The notes under the pieces: model-generated | Seen by the model: the letters and a program-made list of their open reading frames with translations, nothing else | What the model was told of the DNA's origin: nothing | The model's database searches: none | Made by a program: the position numbers and the translations under genes | Part shown: positions 1 to 10,010 of the stretch, in pieces | How the letters are laid out: each line of letters begins with the position of its first letter | Numbering within the stretch: the stretch's first letter is position 1 | Assembly: GCA_034440635.1 (NCBI GenBank) | Contig: JAOTON010002228.1 | Span: 224,001 to 288,000, forward strand | Reading direction: 5' to 3' | Source of the DNA: Lepas anatifera | Taxonomy: Eukaryota > Arthropoda > Thecostraca > Lepadidae | DNA length: 64,000 nt

Positions 1-835
1 AACACAAGTTTAATTAAAATTGTCTAAGAAATCAAGGAGCACAACAATAAGATAGGAAACAAAAATTGGCACACGCTGTAGTTATACACAAAATTTCCGA
101 ACAAAAACTCCCGCAAAATGGCCACTGCAGTTGAAGCGCAAGTAAACCCCAATAATTATGGAAAAACTACCTGTTCAGTATGTGATGTATGTGATGTATA
201 TTTCTCTCATTGACATTAAAAACAAATCAGGCCTCGTTCAGATACAAAATAGTAATATCTGTCGGTTTTCCCGGAGCCAAGTAAATAGAAAAATATGCGA
301 ATGATTTAGGTCATATTCACGAATTTTCGAATGTTTATTTCGAGCTTCTAAACCATATTCATTTACGTAGTTCCCATTTTACGATGTGGCACTCACGACA
401 CAGCATAGCCAATCACTGCCTAGTCACCAACGCATTGGGAACTCACAGTCAGGGCCTTGTGCTGCCAGCAGACCGTTGTCGCTGCCTGAAGGAACGCCTG
501 TTCAGTGCGTGCCCGTCCTGCCGCCGGACTTCGGTGACGGCACACACCGCTTCAGTGGTTACCTTTGCCGCTCTCTCGGTGGACTGGGTGTGGTTGGGGA
601 CTTGCGTTTTGAGTGGTACAGTGATGCACTGCTCGAGAAAGCTGTCATTCATGTCTCGCACCAACGGTGGTTCGACGTCTTCACCGGCTTCAATGGCTTT
701 CGTGATGTCCACCAGCTGGCTGTATGTCTCCGCATTGAGGTTGATCCGAGGAACCTTCAGCTGTCGAAGATTCCTCAGCCTGAGGAATCCTCAGCCTGCT
801 GTCGCTGCCATCGTACACATCGGATGTGCTGCACT
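1..835 (+). repeat. F1 left inverted-repeat arm
   Basis: The first ~420 bp (1-421) pair with 5145-5555, and 422-835 pair with 1239-1656. The inner part includes the stretch gtacacatcggatgtg near 813, whose complement is near 1246-1261. Small mismatches and short indels are scattered along both arms, so the palindrome is not freshly made. Confidence 0.85.
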
Positions 836-1194
836 ACTGTCTGCTTGGTTTCGGGCTCATCATCCCCGAGCATGGCAAGAAGGATGACTTCAGCATGTGC
901 CACGTGTGAGTTTCTCGCCACGCTGCTCTGGATGACTTCGAGGGGAGTCCCGCTGAAGTATTTCCTTTGAAGGCAGAGCTCCTTGCAGACGTGCTGTGGT
1001 GCGTATATCACGTCCCACTTCTGCTTCACGTCGATGACCAGTGGCACATACACACAAACCACGCAGCGCGCCAGGGTGCAGGGCTCATCAGAGGGGTCCT
1101 TCACCGACATGTACACACGGAGCAGACGGCTTTGAGCCGTGTACCAGCGCGCCATACTGAGCTTGCCATGCTCCGTCTTCCACGCTTGTGGCAT
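449..1194 (-). pseudogene. Decayed DDE transposase C-terminal fragment in F1 loop and left arm
   Basis: Read on the minus strand from 1194, the first frame contains HGKLSMARWYTAQ, then a VCVYVPLV segment, an AP pair and LLAMLGDDEP. These line up in order and spacing with HRVRWMARAIYAAK, AEVYVTRW, AFAP and VAMALFDH of the transposase encoded at 2107-3702. After a frame break the segment 712-449 reads FLEQCITVPLK...PNHTQSTERAAK. Its T-E-R resembles the D-T-A-E-R that carries the presumed last catalytic Glu in the nested transposase. The family link is an inference from this motif order. The gene lacks its 5' half and cannot make a working protein. Confidence 0.5.
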
Positions 1195-1361
1195 CTCTTG
1201 TCACTGATATGTGCACTGATTCCACGACACAAGCGTGCAGTGCAACACATCCGATGTGTACGACGGCAGCGACAGCAGGCTGAGGATTCCTCAGGCTTAG
1301 GAATCTTCGACAGCTGAGGGTTCCTCGGATCAACCTCAATGCGGAGACATGCACCGAGCTG

Positions 1362-1625
1362 GTGGACATCACGAAAGCCATTGAAGCCGGTGAAGACGTC
1401 GAACCACCGTTGGTGCAAGACATGAATGACAGCTCTCTCGAGCAGTGCATCACTGTACCACTCAAAACGCAAATCCCCAGCCACACTCAGTCCACCGAGA
1501 GAGCGGCAAAGGTAACCACTGAAGCGGTGTGTGCCGTCACCGAAGTCCGGAGCCAGGACGGGCACGCACTGAACAGGCGTTCCTTCAGGCAGCGACAACG
1601 GTCTGCTGGCAGCACGAGGCTCTGA
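1362..1625 (+). pseudogene. Inverted copy of the same transposase C-terminal fragment (F1 right arm)
   Basis: This 87-codon frame is nearly the same protein as 712-449 on the other strand, including the HTQSTERAAK motif, with differences such as ARG/GLN swaps. It lies in the right arm of the palindrome, so F1 carries two opposed copies of one transposase tail. The same arrangement occurs in element E1 further along the window. Confidence 0.5.
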
Positions 1626-1654
1626 CTGTGAGTTCCCAATGCGTTGGTGACTAG

Positions 1655-1662
1655 GTAGGCAG
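1655..1662. repeat. Left 8-bp target site duplication of hAT-like element E0
   Basis: gtaggcag directly precedes TAGGGTGCCAAT; ctaggcag (5137-5144) directly follows the mirrored end. Seven of eight bases agree, as expected for an aged hAT insertion. Confidence 0.7.
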
Positions 1663-1795
1663 TAGGGTGCCAATAAAAAACGAAAATTTGATTTTTAAAA
1701 CGGCCCTTAGCCCAATACTGCGGGGTGGTGAGACAACATCGTGTGTAAAATTTGAACGCAATCGGTGCATATTTAGAGGTGTCGCCAGTCGACTG
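1663..1795 (+). repeat. E0 left terminal inverted repeat
   Basis: Begins TAGGGTGCCAAT and runs to the gaggtgtcgccagtc segment near 1776-1790. It pairs with 4997-5136, with mismatches in the middle (for example cggcccttagcccaat versus cggcccttggtgggat). Confidence 0.75.
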
Positions 1796-1796
1796 A

Positions 1797-2100
1797 ATGT
1801 TTCCACCATGGGCTAAACAACAACAACGTACGTATATTTCTAAGAGATGCATAAAAGCGGCGAAAGCGAAACACATCCATGGATACATGTACGCCAGGAG
1901 CTGCGGAGACCCGGACTCCGTAGAGCACCTGCTGACGGAGTGCCCAGCCTACCAGGGTGCCCGCCGGAGAAGATGTGGGCCCACACCAACACAACACGAC
2001 ATCTTCGCAACACCTGCATTAGCCATATGGGCGTTCCTGAGAGAGGTGGGGAGGGTCCCCCGATCCCCCCTAGAAGCTGGCCAAGAAGAAGATGTAGGTA
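1797..2100 (+). pseudogene. Fragment of a non-LTR retrotransposon reverse transcriptase C-terminus (zf-RVT-like)
   Basis: The plus-strand frame from 1797 contains CGDPDSVEHLLTECPAYQGA, which resembles the C-terminal zinc-finger region (C..C...H....C) that follows reverse transcriptase in many arthropod-type non-LTR elements. It is followed by FATPALAIWAFLREVGR, typical of the last helix of such proteins. The first cysteine of the finger is missing, and two overlapping frames (1797-2228 and 1847-2206) share the similarity, so a frameshift is likely. Only this tail is present, with no upstream RT. It lies between the E0 left end and the transposase stop codon and overlaps nothing functional. 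Confidence 0.6.
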
Positions 2101-2106
2101 CTCAAA

Positions 2107-4347
2107 CTACTCATTGCTTCCGCTCGGCCGTGGAAGGCACGCCTTCGATGTTCCTGGCTGCTCTCGCCGATGCTTTTCGACGACCTGCAAGAGGTACTGG
2201 CGCTGATCCTCGTTCTTCGTCAAGTTGAGGTTGAAGGACTGGATCAGCGCCACCCCTCGCTCCGCCGTATCGTTTGTGACGCGCAAGCCTGACAGGCGTT
2301 GAGACGCCACAAGGAAGCCTGGGTCACTCTTCCACTCCTCTGGCTCCTTCAGGAGGAACGCTTTCTCCGCTCCGACTGCTTCTAGGAGGACTCCGGACGT
2401 CTGGCTTGCGAATGACGCAAGTGTGGCTGAGAAGAGGCGTGAGTCGGAGACAGCGATGCGCTTCGGTGGTTCCTCAGATCCTTCCTCGTGTTGTATCGCT
2501 TCCGCCAGCGCTTTCTTATCAGCGGCTGGCAGACGATGGTCGAAGAGAGCCATGGCAACCAGAGGCTCGCTCAAGTACCACAAGTGCCGGGAGAAGGTCT
2601 TCAGGCATGCCTTGCCGATTTCAGCATCGTGGAAGTTGCGGAGATCGACGGCCAGCTTCAGATCATTTGCGGGCGCAAATGCAGCCACGGGCGCCTCGAA
2701 CCAGCGGGTCACGTAGACTTCAGCGACGAAGAAAGTGAACCGGCTGAGGTCTGACAGCTGGCGCAGCGAGCACACCGCTACCAGCTGGGTAGCGAACAGC
2801 GTCATCTTCGCCGCGTAGATCGCACGAGCCATCCATCGCACACGGTGCATGGCGCCCGGTCGCCGGAACTTCATCTTCGGGATGACGGTTCCACCACCTA
2901 GCAAGACGATGAAGAGCTCCAGCATCTCCTTGTAGTCGTCCCGCGGATGGCTGGTGTTGAGGAGCTTGGTCCACTCCTGTAGAAGTGTGTCCCGCTTGTT
3001 GAGAAGTGTGGGCGGCAGTTGGTCGGCCTTTGGCGGCTCCGGCTTGCTCTGGTCGATAGAATGCCACTGTTCCCTGAATCTTTTGAAGATGCCGATGTCA
3101 GGACCCGAAGACGGCCCCATGCAGACACAGAACGCTCTTTCCAGCACCAGCTCAAGTATATGATGCCGGCAGGCAAGGCTGAGCAGACGCCTACCAAGCT
3201 GCTGCTCTAGCAGGTTGCAAGCGCCAGAGAGGGCTCCCGTGTTGGCGGCAGTCGTGTCAAAGGACATAGCTACTACACGCTCTGCGAGCCTCCAGTCATC
3301 AAGCGCTTCAGCCACGGCGCTTGAGATGGTCTCTCCAGTTCCATTTTCCAGCGTGGGAACGCCGATGAGCTTCTGGGCTCCGTCACCAGAGACGAGGATG
3401 GCAAGTCGATCCACCCGCTTACCGTCGCAATCTGGCAAAATCTTGCCGTCCCAATGCACGGTGAGAGGCATTGTAGGGACGAAGGATGCCTTGACTTCCG
3501 CTGCCAGCTTAGATCGGTAGCTAGCGCGAGCCTGTCGGATACTTTCCGGATTAAGGATAAGCTCATGAGGATTGTGACCGAGGCTACTGGCGGTCGCCGC
3601 GACGATGCGGAGCGCTGTGCGGTCGCTTACGCCAGTACGGTCAAGAGCGCTCGCTAGCTCCTGGGAAAGAACGATCTGTGAGCCCCGTGCACGTCGTTTC
3701 ACAGAGCTCTCCTGACCGGTTCGGTGATATCAGGCGCTCTGGGGCCTGGTGGACTAGATTCCGCCGAGGAAGAAGATGAGAGCACCACGAATTCGCCCTG
3801 CTGTGATGTTGAGGCTTCTCTTGCTCGTTTATGTGCCGCCTCTGTCTGCTCCCGGCGCTTAACTCGGCGTTCGAGCACCGTATCTCGTCCCTGCATGATC
3901 CCTCGGCGCCCTTTCTCTCGCTGTGCCACAAGGAACTCACGATCAGCTTGGATTGTCATCAACGTCATCGCGTCGGTATGGGCGACATCAAAAAGATCAC
4001 CGAGGGCCTCTTGAAACTCTTTCTCCTTTGGCTTGTTTGACGTTTTTCTTACTCTTCAGCAGCGCCCTCCAGTTCTGGAACAAGACCTCCAGCTTGCGAG
4101 CAGCGCTTCTTTTCGTAATCGTTGGAATCCTTGCTGTGTCCCAGAAACTTTGCACCTCTTGAACAGTGGCCGTGGCGCTCGCGTCGATGGTAATCCTTTT
4201 TACCTTATGGAAGTAAAAAAATCGCTTCAGCACGTCACCACGAGAGGGAAGCTTTGCGCCGACGATCGGTTCGGGCCTGGGCTGTCCCACCAACCATACG
4301 GCTGTAGCTGCCCGCGAGCGAGCCATTCTGAAAAAGAAATGGCTCAT
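2107..4347 (-). pseudogene. hAT-like DDE transposase of E0, broken by two frameshifts
   Basis: Three minus-strand frames together look like one transposase. The N-terminal piece (4347 to about 4030) has RGDVLKRFFYFHKVK and KLEVLFQNWRALLK, a DNA-binding-type N-terminus. The middle piece (about 4030-3699) continues in another frame with FQEALGDLFDVAHTD, then REFLVAQREKGRRG and a Ser-rich stretch. The last piece is an uninterrupted 531-codon frame (3702-2107). In it, VHWDGK (Asp85), SFDTTAAN (Asp149), ACRHHIL (a CxxH after the second Asp, as in hAT proteins) and NDTAERG (Glu481) form a plausible DDE set. The annotated start codon at 3702 is GTG; the frame is really open from a stop near 3727, so the true protein began far upstream. 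Frameshifts lie near 4030 and near 3700-3740. The role, cutting and pasting E0, is inferred from the fold and from the element's ends. The exact family name is not recognised. Confidence 0.7.
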
Positions 4348-4996
4348 TTGCGACTGGAATCTTTGACTTTGCTACAATATATTGAGCAAAAACTAGCGCC
4401 CCCCCGGCAACTCCCCCCTGATTGGCGATCCTGGATGAGAAACAAGTCCTTCAGCAGTGAAATCTGGAAAATATTCAAGCCTAAGAATGAAATCCAAACA
4501 GTATTTCATTTACGCTTTGCAGTGATCCCACCACGGGGTTGATTAAGCTATAGTGGCATTCCAGTTTTATAGCAGGTGCCATTTAGCTAGATCAAAATAC
4601 ACGCTTCAGTAAATTTTATGAGGCATTGCCCAATTTTGCACGTAAGCTCCGAACCTTTCAAGAGTGCACCATTATCAAATAGATCTGTAAGTTTTCAGCA
4701 CAATGTATTTTGTAGGAAAACACTGTTTGAGCGGGGTTTGGCGTAGATGTCCGTAGAAGTTACCTTTTTTGTCTGGAACGGCCTGCCATCCTTCGCGCCT
4801 GGTCCGACACGTCCTCACAAATAAATTCACAGCACAAATGTTTATTTATAGATACACCATAAAAAACTCACGCGCGTGCACGAGCAATCATTCAGATGCA
4901 TACCTCCGTGTTTTCGGCCAGAAAGTCGCAGACAGCGTTTGCACTCGTAACACTGGCGACGGGCTAGTTTGGAGACAGGGCACGCAGGTTTCAATT
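4348..4996. other. E0 non-coding region upstream of the transposase
   Basis: No coding similarity was seen. It lies between the transposase N-terminus and the right terminal repeat, and would hold the transposase promoter; no convincing TATA or initiator can be claimed. Confidence 0.4.
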
Positions 4997-5136
4997 CACT
5001 GGCGACACCTCTAAATATCAACCGATTTGCTTCAAACTTGGTGTGAGAAGTTTTTTCATTACCCTACAGTATCCCACCAAGGGCCGTTCAAAAATAATCA
5101 TTTTCAATTTTTCCCATGTTAGCTATTGGCACCCTA
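4997..5136 (-). repeat. E0 right terminal inverted repeat
   Basis: Mirror of 1663-1795, ending ATTGGCACCCTA, followed at once by the ctaggcag duplication (5137-5144). Confidence 0.75.
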
Positions 5137-5555
5137 CTAGGCAGTGATTGGCTATGCTGTGTCGTGAGTGCCACATCGTAAAATGGGAACTACGTAAATG
5201 AATATGGTTTAGAAGCTCGAAATAAACATTCGAAAATTCTTGCATATGACCTAATTCATTCACATATTTTTCAATTTCCTTGGCTCCAGGAAAAACTGCA
5301 AATATTACTATTTTGTATCTGAACGAAGTCTGATTTGTGTCTAATGTCAATGAGAGAAATATACATCACATAAATCACTGAACAGGGAGTTTTTCCAGAA
5401 TTATTGGGGTTTACTTGCGCGTCAACTGCAGTGGCTATTTTGCGGGAGTTTTTGTTCGGAAATATTGTATATAACTACAGCGTGTACCAATTTTTGTTTC
5501 CTATCACATTGTTAAGCTCCTTAATTTCTGAGACAAATATAATTAAACTTGTGTT
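5137..5555 (-). repeat. F1 right inverted-repeat arm, outer part
   Basis: Reverse complement of 1-421, beginning ctaggcagtgattggc and ending aattaaacttgtgtt. It resumes the arm broken off at 1662. Confidence 0.85.
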
Positions 5556-5620
5556 AACCCATAGAAAATTAAGCTATCACATGAATATTAACACATTTTC
5601 GCCGACCAATACGAACCCTT

Positions 5621-5940
5621 GTGGTAGTGGCAGTTCCAGGACTTCATTCTGGAGAGTGCTTGGGCCCATACGCGTCGGAAAAGGGGGGCCAGGAGGGGCT
5701 TGGCCCCCATTTCTTGGCCAAAAATGTCCTGATCTCAGTCAAAATGAGAGAAAACCGGACATTCTTATATCCAGCTGCTGCAGAAGGCAACGAGGAGCCC
5801 AAATTCGAACAGTTTTTGGTCCTGATGTTGAAAGTTTTTTGTCAGCATCAGGTTGAAGTTTGGCTGGTCCCCCACTTTTTTGCCGAGGAGCGTGGGAGGG
5901 GGACTTGAGCCCTCCCCATCCCTATTTGTACCCACTACTG
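5621..5940. mobile_element. Possible hAT-type MITE remnant
   Basis: Ends look like gtagtggcagttccagg (left) and cccactactg (right, i.e. cagtagtggg inverted). G-rich and C-rich blocks (ggggggccaggagggg; cttgagccctcccc) lie just inside, as in the other hAT-type ends of this window. No clear 8-bp duplication was found, so the boundaries are tentative. Confidence 0.3.
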
Positions 5941-6708
5941 CTTTGAAAGGCCTTCGAGTGTACATTAGGCCAGGCCACGTGTTTCAAATTAGGTTACGAT
6001 GGCTCCAAGCTCCCATGAACACCTCGTCAAGAGCTGCGTTCGCTAACGCCATCTGTGATCATGTTCTGGAACTAATGACAGATCTTCCACTTTACGGTAA
6101 AACTACGGAAAACTGGAAACAGATAGAGCGATGATTTTTATTCTCAAATGTGCAGAATTGTTCATTATCTCAATCTATGGAAAAGTATTAGTCATTACCT
6201 GACTGAATTAGACAAGTAGTTCAAAAACGTGCAAATTTCGGGAAAAAGGAAAACTTTTAACGGCCGGGCGCGGGAAAAATTTTTTCGATTTTTAAATTTT
6301 AGACCGCGTATTCGTAATCAGCACACCAAAATGCATCTAAAAACAGATGGGGACAAAACATTCGAACAACTTTTTGCAAAACTGGCCAGGCTACTCATCA
6401 GCCCGTTGCCGGGCGGCCATTGTTGTGAGCTGCTGGTGTGACGACATATGCTGACGTCACGATGAGCATCAGTCAATCGAAGCCCTTGAAGCGTTTCAAG
6501 TACGGTAGTGGTAGCCAGATCATGACATCATCCACAGGCAGATATTTATTTATTTTCCTAGAGGAGTATTTTTAAAAACAAAATATTAGGCTTATTGAAC
6601 ATTTTTTTCAGAGAAATCATGAATGGTTTCATTATTTTTGGCTAAAAGTACGCCTAATATCACTAAATTCCACGATTTGACCAAGGTGCCACATTCCCTT
6701 TAAACTAT
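5941..6708. other. Unassigned intronic/intergenic sequence
   Basis: No gene, repeat unit or terminal motif was recognised. It separates the hAT-type remnant from the 5'-truncated Penelope fragment. Confidence 0.4.
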
Positions 6709-7374
6709 ATGAGCCACCATCCACAGGCTCACAAAAGAACGGTCATGCAAACGCTAGCTCAGCGGGCTTCCAATGTTTGCGAAGAGATGACAGCACGTGA
6801 GAAAGAGCTCAAAAACATGAGATCTACGCTGGAGGATAATAACTATCCAGAAGAGTTTGTGAACTCACAAAGCAAGAGAGTTAAGAGGCGCAATGGACCT
6901 AAACATGAAAAACCAGACATCCAAGCCACCAACGCTGAAGAACGAATGAAGATCCTTTTAATACCATATCAAGAAGGAACATCGGAACAGATAAGAAGAG
7001 TGTGCACAAAATACAAGATGAGAGCCTACTTTAAACCACACAAAACTCGCAGCCAACTTTTGGTTAAACCCAAGGACAAAATTTCAAATGCGAAGAAACC
7101 TGGCCCCATTTACCAAATGGAGCGCACGGCCTGCAGCAAAATATACTTAAGAGAAAGCGGGAGAATGATGTCAGTTAGGTCTGCTGAACACAAAAAGTCT
7201 CTAAAAGCCCTGAGGGAGATGACCCTAACCGACCGACCACAAGAAGCCACAGCCGAATACTCGTACGAAACCGGACACACTATTGATTGGGACGCAAAAG
7301 TAATCACTTTCGAATCCAGAACAAAACAACGCCAAATTAAGGACGCCATCCAAATCCAAACAACACCAAGATAA
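6709..7374 (+). pseudogene. Penelope-like element 1: linker plus degenerate GIY-YIG endonuclease
   Basis: The 221-codon frame matches the C-terminal part of Penelope-like retroelement proteins. A basic linker (HHPQAHKRTVM..., residues 3-60) is followed by LLIPYQEGTSEQIRRV (83-98), FKPHKT, LLVKPKDKI and then a GIY-YIG-type module with GPIYQ (132-136) and KIYLRESGR (144-152). Active members read YIGESGR there, so the core Ile-Gly has changed to Leu-Arg. C-terminal ETGHTIDWDAKVIT is the conserved tail. The reverse transcriptase is absent: the copy is truncated at its 5' end near 6708, as usual for retroelement insertions. The frame may look open only because the insertion is fairly young; an active enzyme is unlikely. 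Confidence 0.75.
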
Positions 7375-7595
7375 AAAATAAATAGAAATATAGGAAAATG
7401 TGTCATGTACTAAGGCTGGCTCGACCTGCTCAAGCGAAAATGAGGAACAAGGAAGAAAACACTCACGCGTTGTGATGTTGAATATTTGAACAGTTAGTAG
7501 CACGACAAAGATTATTCCATCGAGTTTACCGAAATGTGTTTCATATAGCTATGTAGTGTGTGCTATTATATCTTGTTTTTTTTTCACTTGATAAT

Positions 7596-7632
7596 AGGAC
7601 TGAGATGGCCCCGAAACCGGTCGTATGATAAA
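7596..7632 (+). ncRNA. Degenerate hammerhead-ribozyme-like motif of a Penelope terminal repeat
   Basis: ggactgagatggcc-ccgaaaccggtcgt has the order CUGA-GA, short stem, GAAA, ACCGGU, C. This resembles the minimal hammerhead motifs known from Penelope-like terminal repeats. One core nucleotide between CUGA and GA is missing, so cleavage activity is doubtful. Confidence 0.35.
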
Positions 7633-7699
7633 CACAACCTTTGGCTTTGCGTAGCACTTAACCTTTCAGTAAGCCCCAATTATGTTTTGCATGGACATA

Positions 7700-7874
7700 A
7701 GATTATATCCTAGCGCACCGAAGCAGGAGGTACTGAAGGCTTGCAGGGTGGCGTTGGAGGAAAGGGAAGAAAGAGCATCCCGACAGAGGAGGTGCTAAAA
7801 TTATTAAATAAGTCTTAGAGATCAATAATTTTAGCCTCGGATCTCAAAAACACTTCATTGATACCATACACGTA
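7700..7874 (+). pseudogene. Penelope-like element 2: reverse transcriptase fragment (5' part)
   Basis: Broken frames read AHRSRR and VALEEREERAS-type text, then a segment EINNFSLGSQKHFID at about 7820-7864. This resembles the Penelope RT block just before the conserved HGTAMGT motif. The similarity stops near 7874, where a foreign 0.6-kb segment begins, and the RT resumes at about 8466. Confidence 0.5.
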
Positions 7875-8465
7875 TATTTGACAGTAAAAACCTATTAAAA
7901 ACGGGCATGGGTTAACACGGATGACATAAAAACATCGTTTTAAGACTCCCGGCAGACTGATTTGAGAGGAGGAGGCAACGCGAGTTGGCAGTGTATAAGT
8001 TTCATGCATCAAGAACTGCGGTGACAAATAAGAGCAATACGTGGTAGACACTCGGAGAAAAAGAAAACTAAAAATTTTCGGGTGAGAATAAAAAGTAAAA
8101 TAAATTCATGGGTTATGGTTCATCACAGAAGTGAGGCCGCCTCATCCAAATCTCGCAGACGAGCTGAGGCGAGCCAACCGACGCAGAGAACCTCCGGGCA
8201 GCATAAGACGGCCGAAGCACCTCAACAGCGCCGCCCAGCACCAGCACGAGAACATTTATTGAATTTATTCAAAATAATCGCAAACAGATAAAATCCATTC
8301 ACAGGCGAAGTCAAAGCATTAAAAAAGACTATCCAAATCACAAGAAACGAGACAGTGTACTTCCTAAAAACGGTAAAAGTTAAAATACATAAATATAAAA
8401 AACAGAAGAGCTAATACGAGCTAATAGAGCATTCAAACTGATGGTACGGCAATCAGTTCAAAACT
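7875..8465. mobile_element. Insertion splitting the Penelope RT, partly an inverted Penelope 3' UTR
   Basis: This segment interrupts the RT. Its right part (8240-8435) is the reverse complement of 13145-13325: both share text for aagtacactgtctcg, tctgttggcaattatt-like and gaataaat tails. It therefore contains a minus-strand copy of the untranslated end of another Penelope-family element. The left part was not recognised. Confidence 0.5.
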
Positions 8466-8800
8466 GGGGAAGAACTATGCATGTACATACATGGGACAAT
8501 GGGAGGAGGAGCCGATGAAGAGAGCACATAGGACGCCCTTAATTTTCTTCAGATTTATTGATAACATTTGGGGCGCGTGGGGGGAGGGAGAGGAGGAGCT
8601 TCTCAAATTCCACAACCTAGCTAATAGCATTCACCCAAAGATCCAACTTGATCTGCGTAGGTCGGAAAAGGAGAGAGAATTTCTAGACGTTTTAGTTTAG
8701 GTCAATTCGGATGGGACCTTTGGAACAGATCTGTATTGTAAGCCTTCTGATTCGAAAACATGCCTCCACTTTAACTCCTAACATCCTTAAAACACAAAGA
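8466..8800 (+). pseudogene. Penelope-like element 2: reverse transcriptase palm fragment
   Basis: The frame through 8491-8697 reads MGQWEEEPMKRAH...FFRFIDNIWGAWGEGEEELLKFHNLANSIHPKIQLDLR...REFLDVLV, then continues after a stop with DGTFGTDLYCKPSDSK. This is the Penelope RT catalytic region; the usual YIDDIF is here FIDNIW, with the second catalytic Asp replaced by Asn. Stop codons and the lost Asp show that it is dead. Confidence 0.75.
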
Positions 8801-9088
8801 AAGCTATCCCGCTTGGGCTAGCGACGCGGCTCAAGAGGATTTGCTCCAAGGAGAAAGATTATACACAACATAAGGAAACTCTGAAATCCAGATTAAGCGA
8901 GAGAGGCTATCCAGAAGAAATGGTTGAGGAACAATTTATAATAGTGGACAAAATCAAAAGGGAAGGTCTCTGAGGTGAAAAATAAAAACAATGCACTTAG
9001 AGGGATGGTAGGGTACCGCTTGTAATTACGTTCTCTGATTATCTGCCAAACATCAGAGATACTTTCCGAGAGAAAAGGCATAAGAACC

Positions 9089-9600
9089 ATGAAACAAATA
9101 TTCCCACACGACCCATTACTGGCATACCGGCGAGGCAAACACTTAGCTGATATGTTAGTGCATGGTCAGACATCGAAACAAATTAATGGAGGCTCATTGG
9201 GAAATAATTATGTTTGGAAAAATTGTGCTATATGTAAATTTATCTCCGACGGTGCACCCAAATTACCAGCGGCAGGTGGGGTTCGCCATGAATGTACGTA
9301 CGATAGGACGATAGGATGTAGGAGCAAATATGTGTATGGAATCTGGTGTGAGAAGTGTAGAAAAATATGTTATCTGGGCGAAACGGGGGATGTCTTTTAT
9401 AAAAGGGTTCAAAACCATTTGTCGACCATCAGAGGAGAGAAAGCTCAAGTTAATACCATAGTGAGGTAGCATTTCAACAGAGAGAATCACGATATACCAG
9501 CCTTCAAGGTATTAGGGGTAGAAAGGGTATGGAAAAACAATGCAGATTATCGTAGGGAAAGGGAACGGCGGTGGATAGGATTGTTATGTACAAACCAGGA
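9089..9600 (+). pseudogene. Penelope-like element 2: GIY-YIG endonuclease domain
   Basis: The 126-codon frame contains a CxxC pair (NCAICKF), then YGIWCEKCRKICYLGETGDVFYKRVQNHL: the GIY...YLGETG core of a GIY-YIG endonuclease with extra cysteines, as seen in some Penelope clades. After a stop at 9467 the same frame continues HFNRENHDIPAFKVLGVERVWKN...RERERRWIGLL, the typical C-terminus. It lies in the right order and orientation after the RT at 8466-8800, so both belong to one decayed element. Confidence 0.75.
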
Positions 9601-9730
9601 AAATGGGGGGCTTAAACAGGGGAATGAGGTAGGAAAATGGAACAATGAATGAGATAGGATAATGGAACGATAGATGATGGAATGATGATAATGGAATGAG
9701 ATAGGATGATGGAACAATGTATTCAAATGA
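9600..9730. repeat. Imperfect short tandem repeat (aatgagataggataatgg type)
   Basis: Repeats of gaatgaggtaggaaaatgg, gaatgagataggataatgg and ggaatgagataggatgatgg follow the end of Penelope element 2. Confidence 0.6.
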
Positions 9731-9964
9731 GTGTTGGTAATGACGCAATCGATAGAACAATTTCATTTGATAAAATTCAATTTAGATATAGTTCTGAATT
9801 TTGATTCAGCATGCATCTGAAGAGTTTTTCTTAGACGAGGTCTCACTCTCAACGAAGAAGCGTGCTAGAGCGAAGGAAAACGCCCGTCATTTTTTAATAA
9901 CTGTTGGTCAGACTGCTGAGGAAGTGTGAAATACACTATACGTACAAAGTTATGCTGATTTGAA

Positions 9965-10010
<46 letters not shown>
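9965..10010. repeat. (TA)n microsatellite
   Basis: About 45 bp of almost perfect TA dinucleotide repeat, within what is probably intron 1 of the GPCR gene. Confidence 0.95.

Larger units (their letters stand above)
1239..1662 (-). repeat. F1 right inverted-repeat arm, inner part
   Basis: Reverse complement of 422-835. It ends at ctaggtaggcag, where the nested transposon begins with TAGGG; the arm resumes at 5137. A 4-bp tagg duplication near the junction distinguishes it from the left arm. Confidence 0.85.
1663..5136 (-). mobile_element. hAT-like DNA transposon E0 with transposase pseudogene
   Basis: A 3474-bp element starts TAGGGTGCCAAT and ends ATTGGCACCCTA, with imperfect terminal inverted repeats of about 130 bp (1663-1795 and 4997-5136; both inner ends carry the text for aggtgtcgccagt). 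It is flanked by 8-bp near-identical duplications (gtaggcag / ctaggcag). TAG-type tips and 8-bp duplications are known hallmarks of hAT elements. It sits inside the right arm of foldback F1, so it inserted later. It encodes a transposase on the minus strand (4347-2107) broken by two frameshifts, and carries a fragment of a non-LTR retrotransposon near its left end. Confidence 0.75.
1..5555. mobile_element. Foldback element F1, interrupted by a hAT-like transposon
   Basis: Positions 1-835 are inverted-repeated by 1239-1662 continuing into 5137-5555, once the nested transposon at 1663-5136 is removed. The outermost match pairs aacacaagtttaatt at 1-15 with its reverse complement at 5541-5555. 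The unpaired loop is about 400 bp (836-1238). Arms and loop hold decayed pieces of a transposase related to, but different from, the one in the nested element. The left end may continue upstream of the window, so element length and target duplication cannot be fixed. The architecture (long arms, inverted copies of a gene's 3' part, short loop) is a foldback transposon; calling it non-autonomous is an inference from the broken coding sequence. Confidence 0.75.

Noticed and set aside
386..970. 194-codon and 190-codon frames in F1 as genes
   Set aside because: They are antisense or frame shadows of the transposase tail within a palindrome.
6709..7374. Penelope element 1 as an intact endonuclease gene
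   Set aside because: The RT is missing, and the YIG core and flanking residues are altered (YLRESGR).
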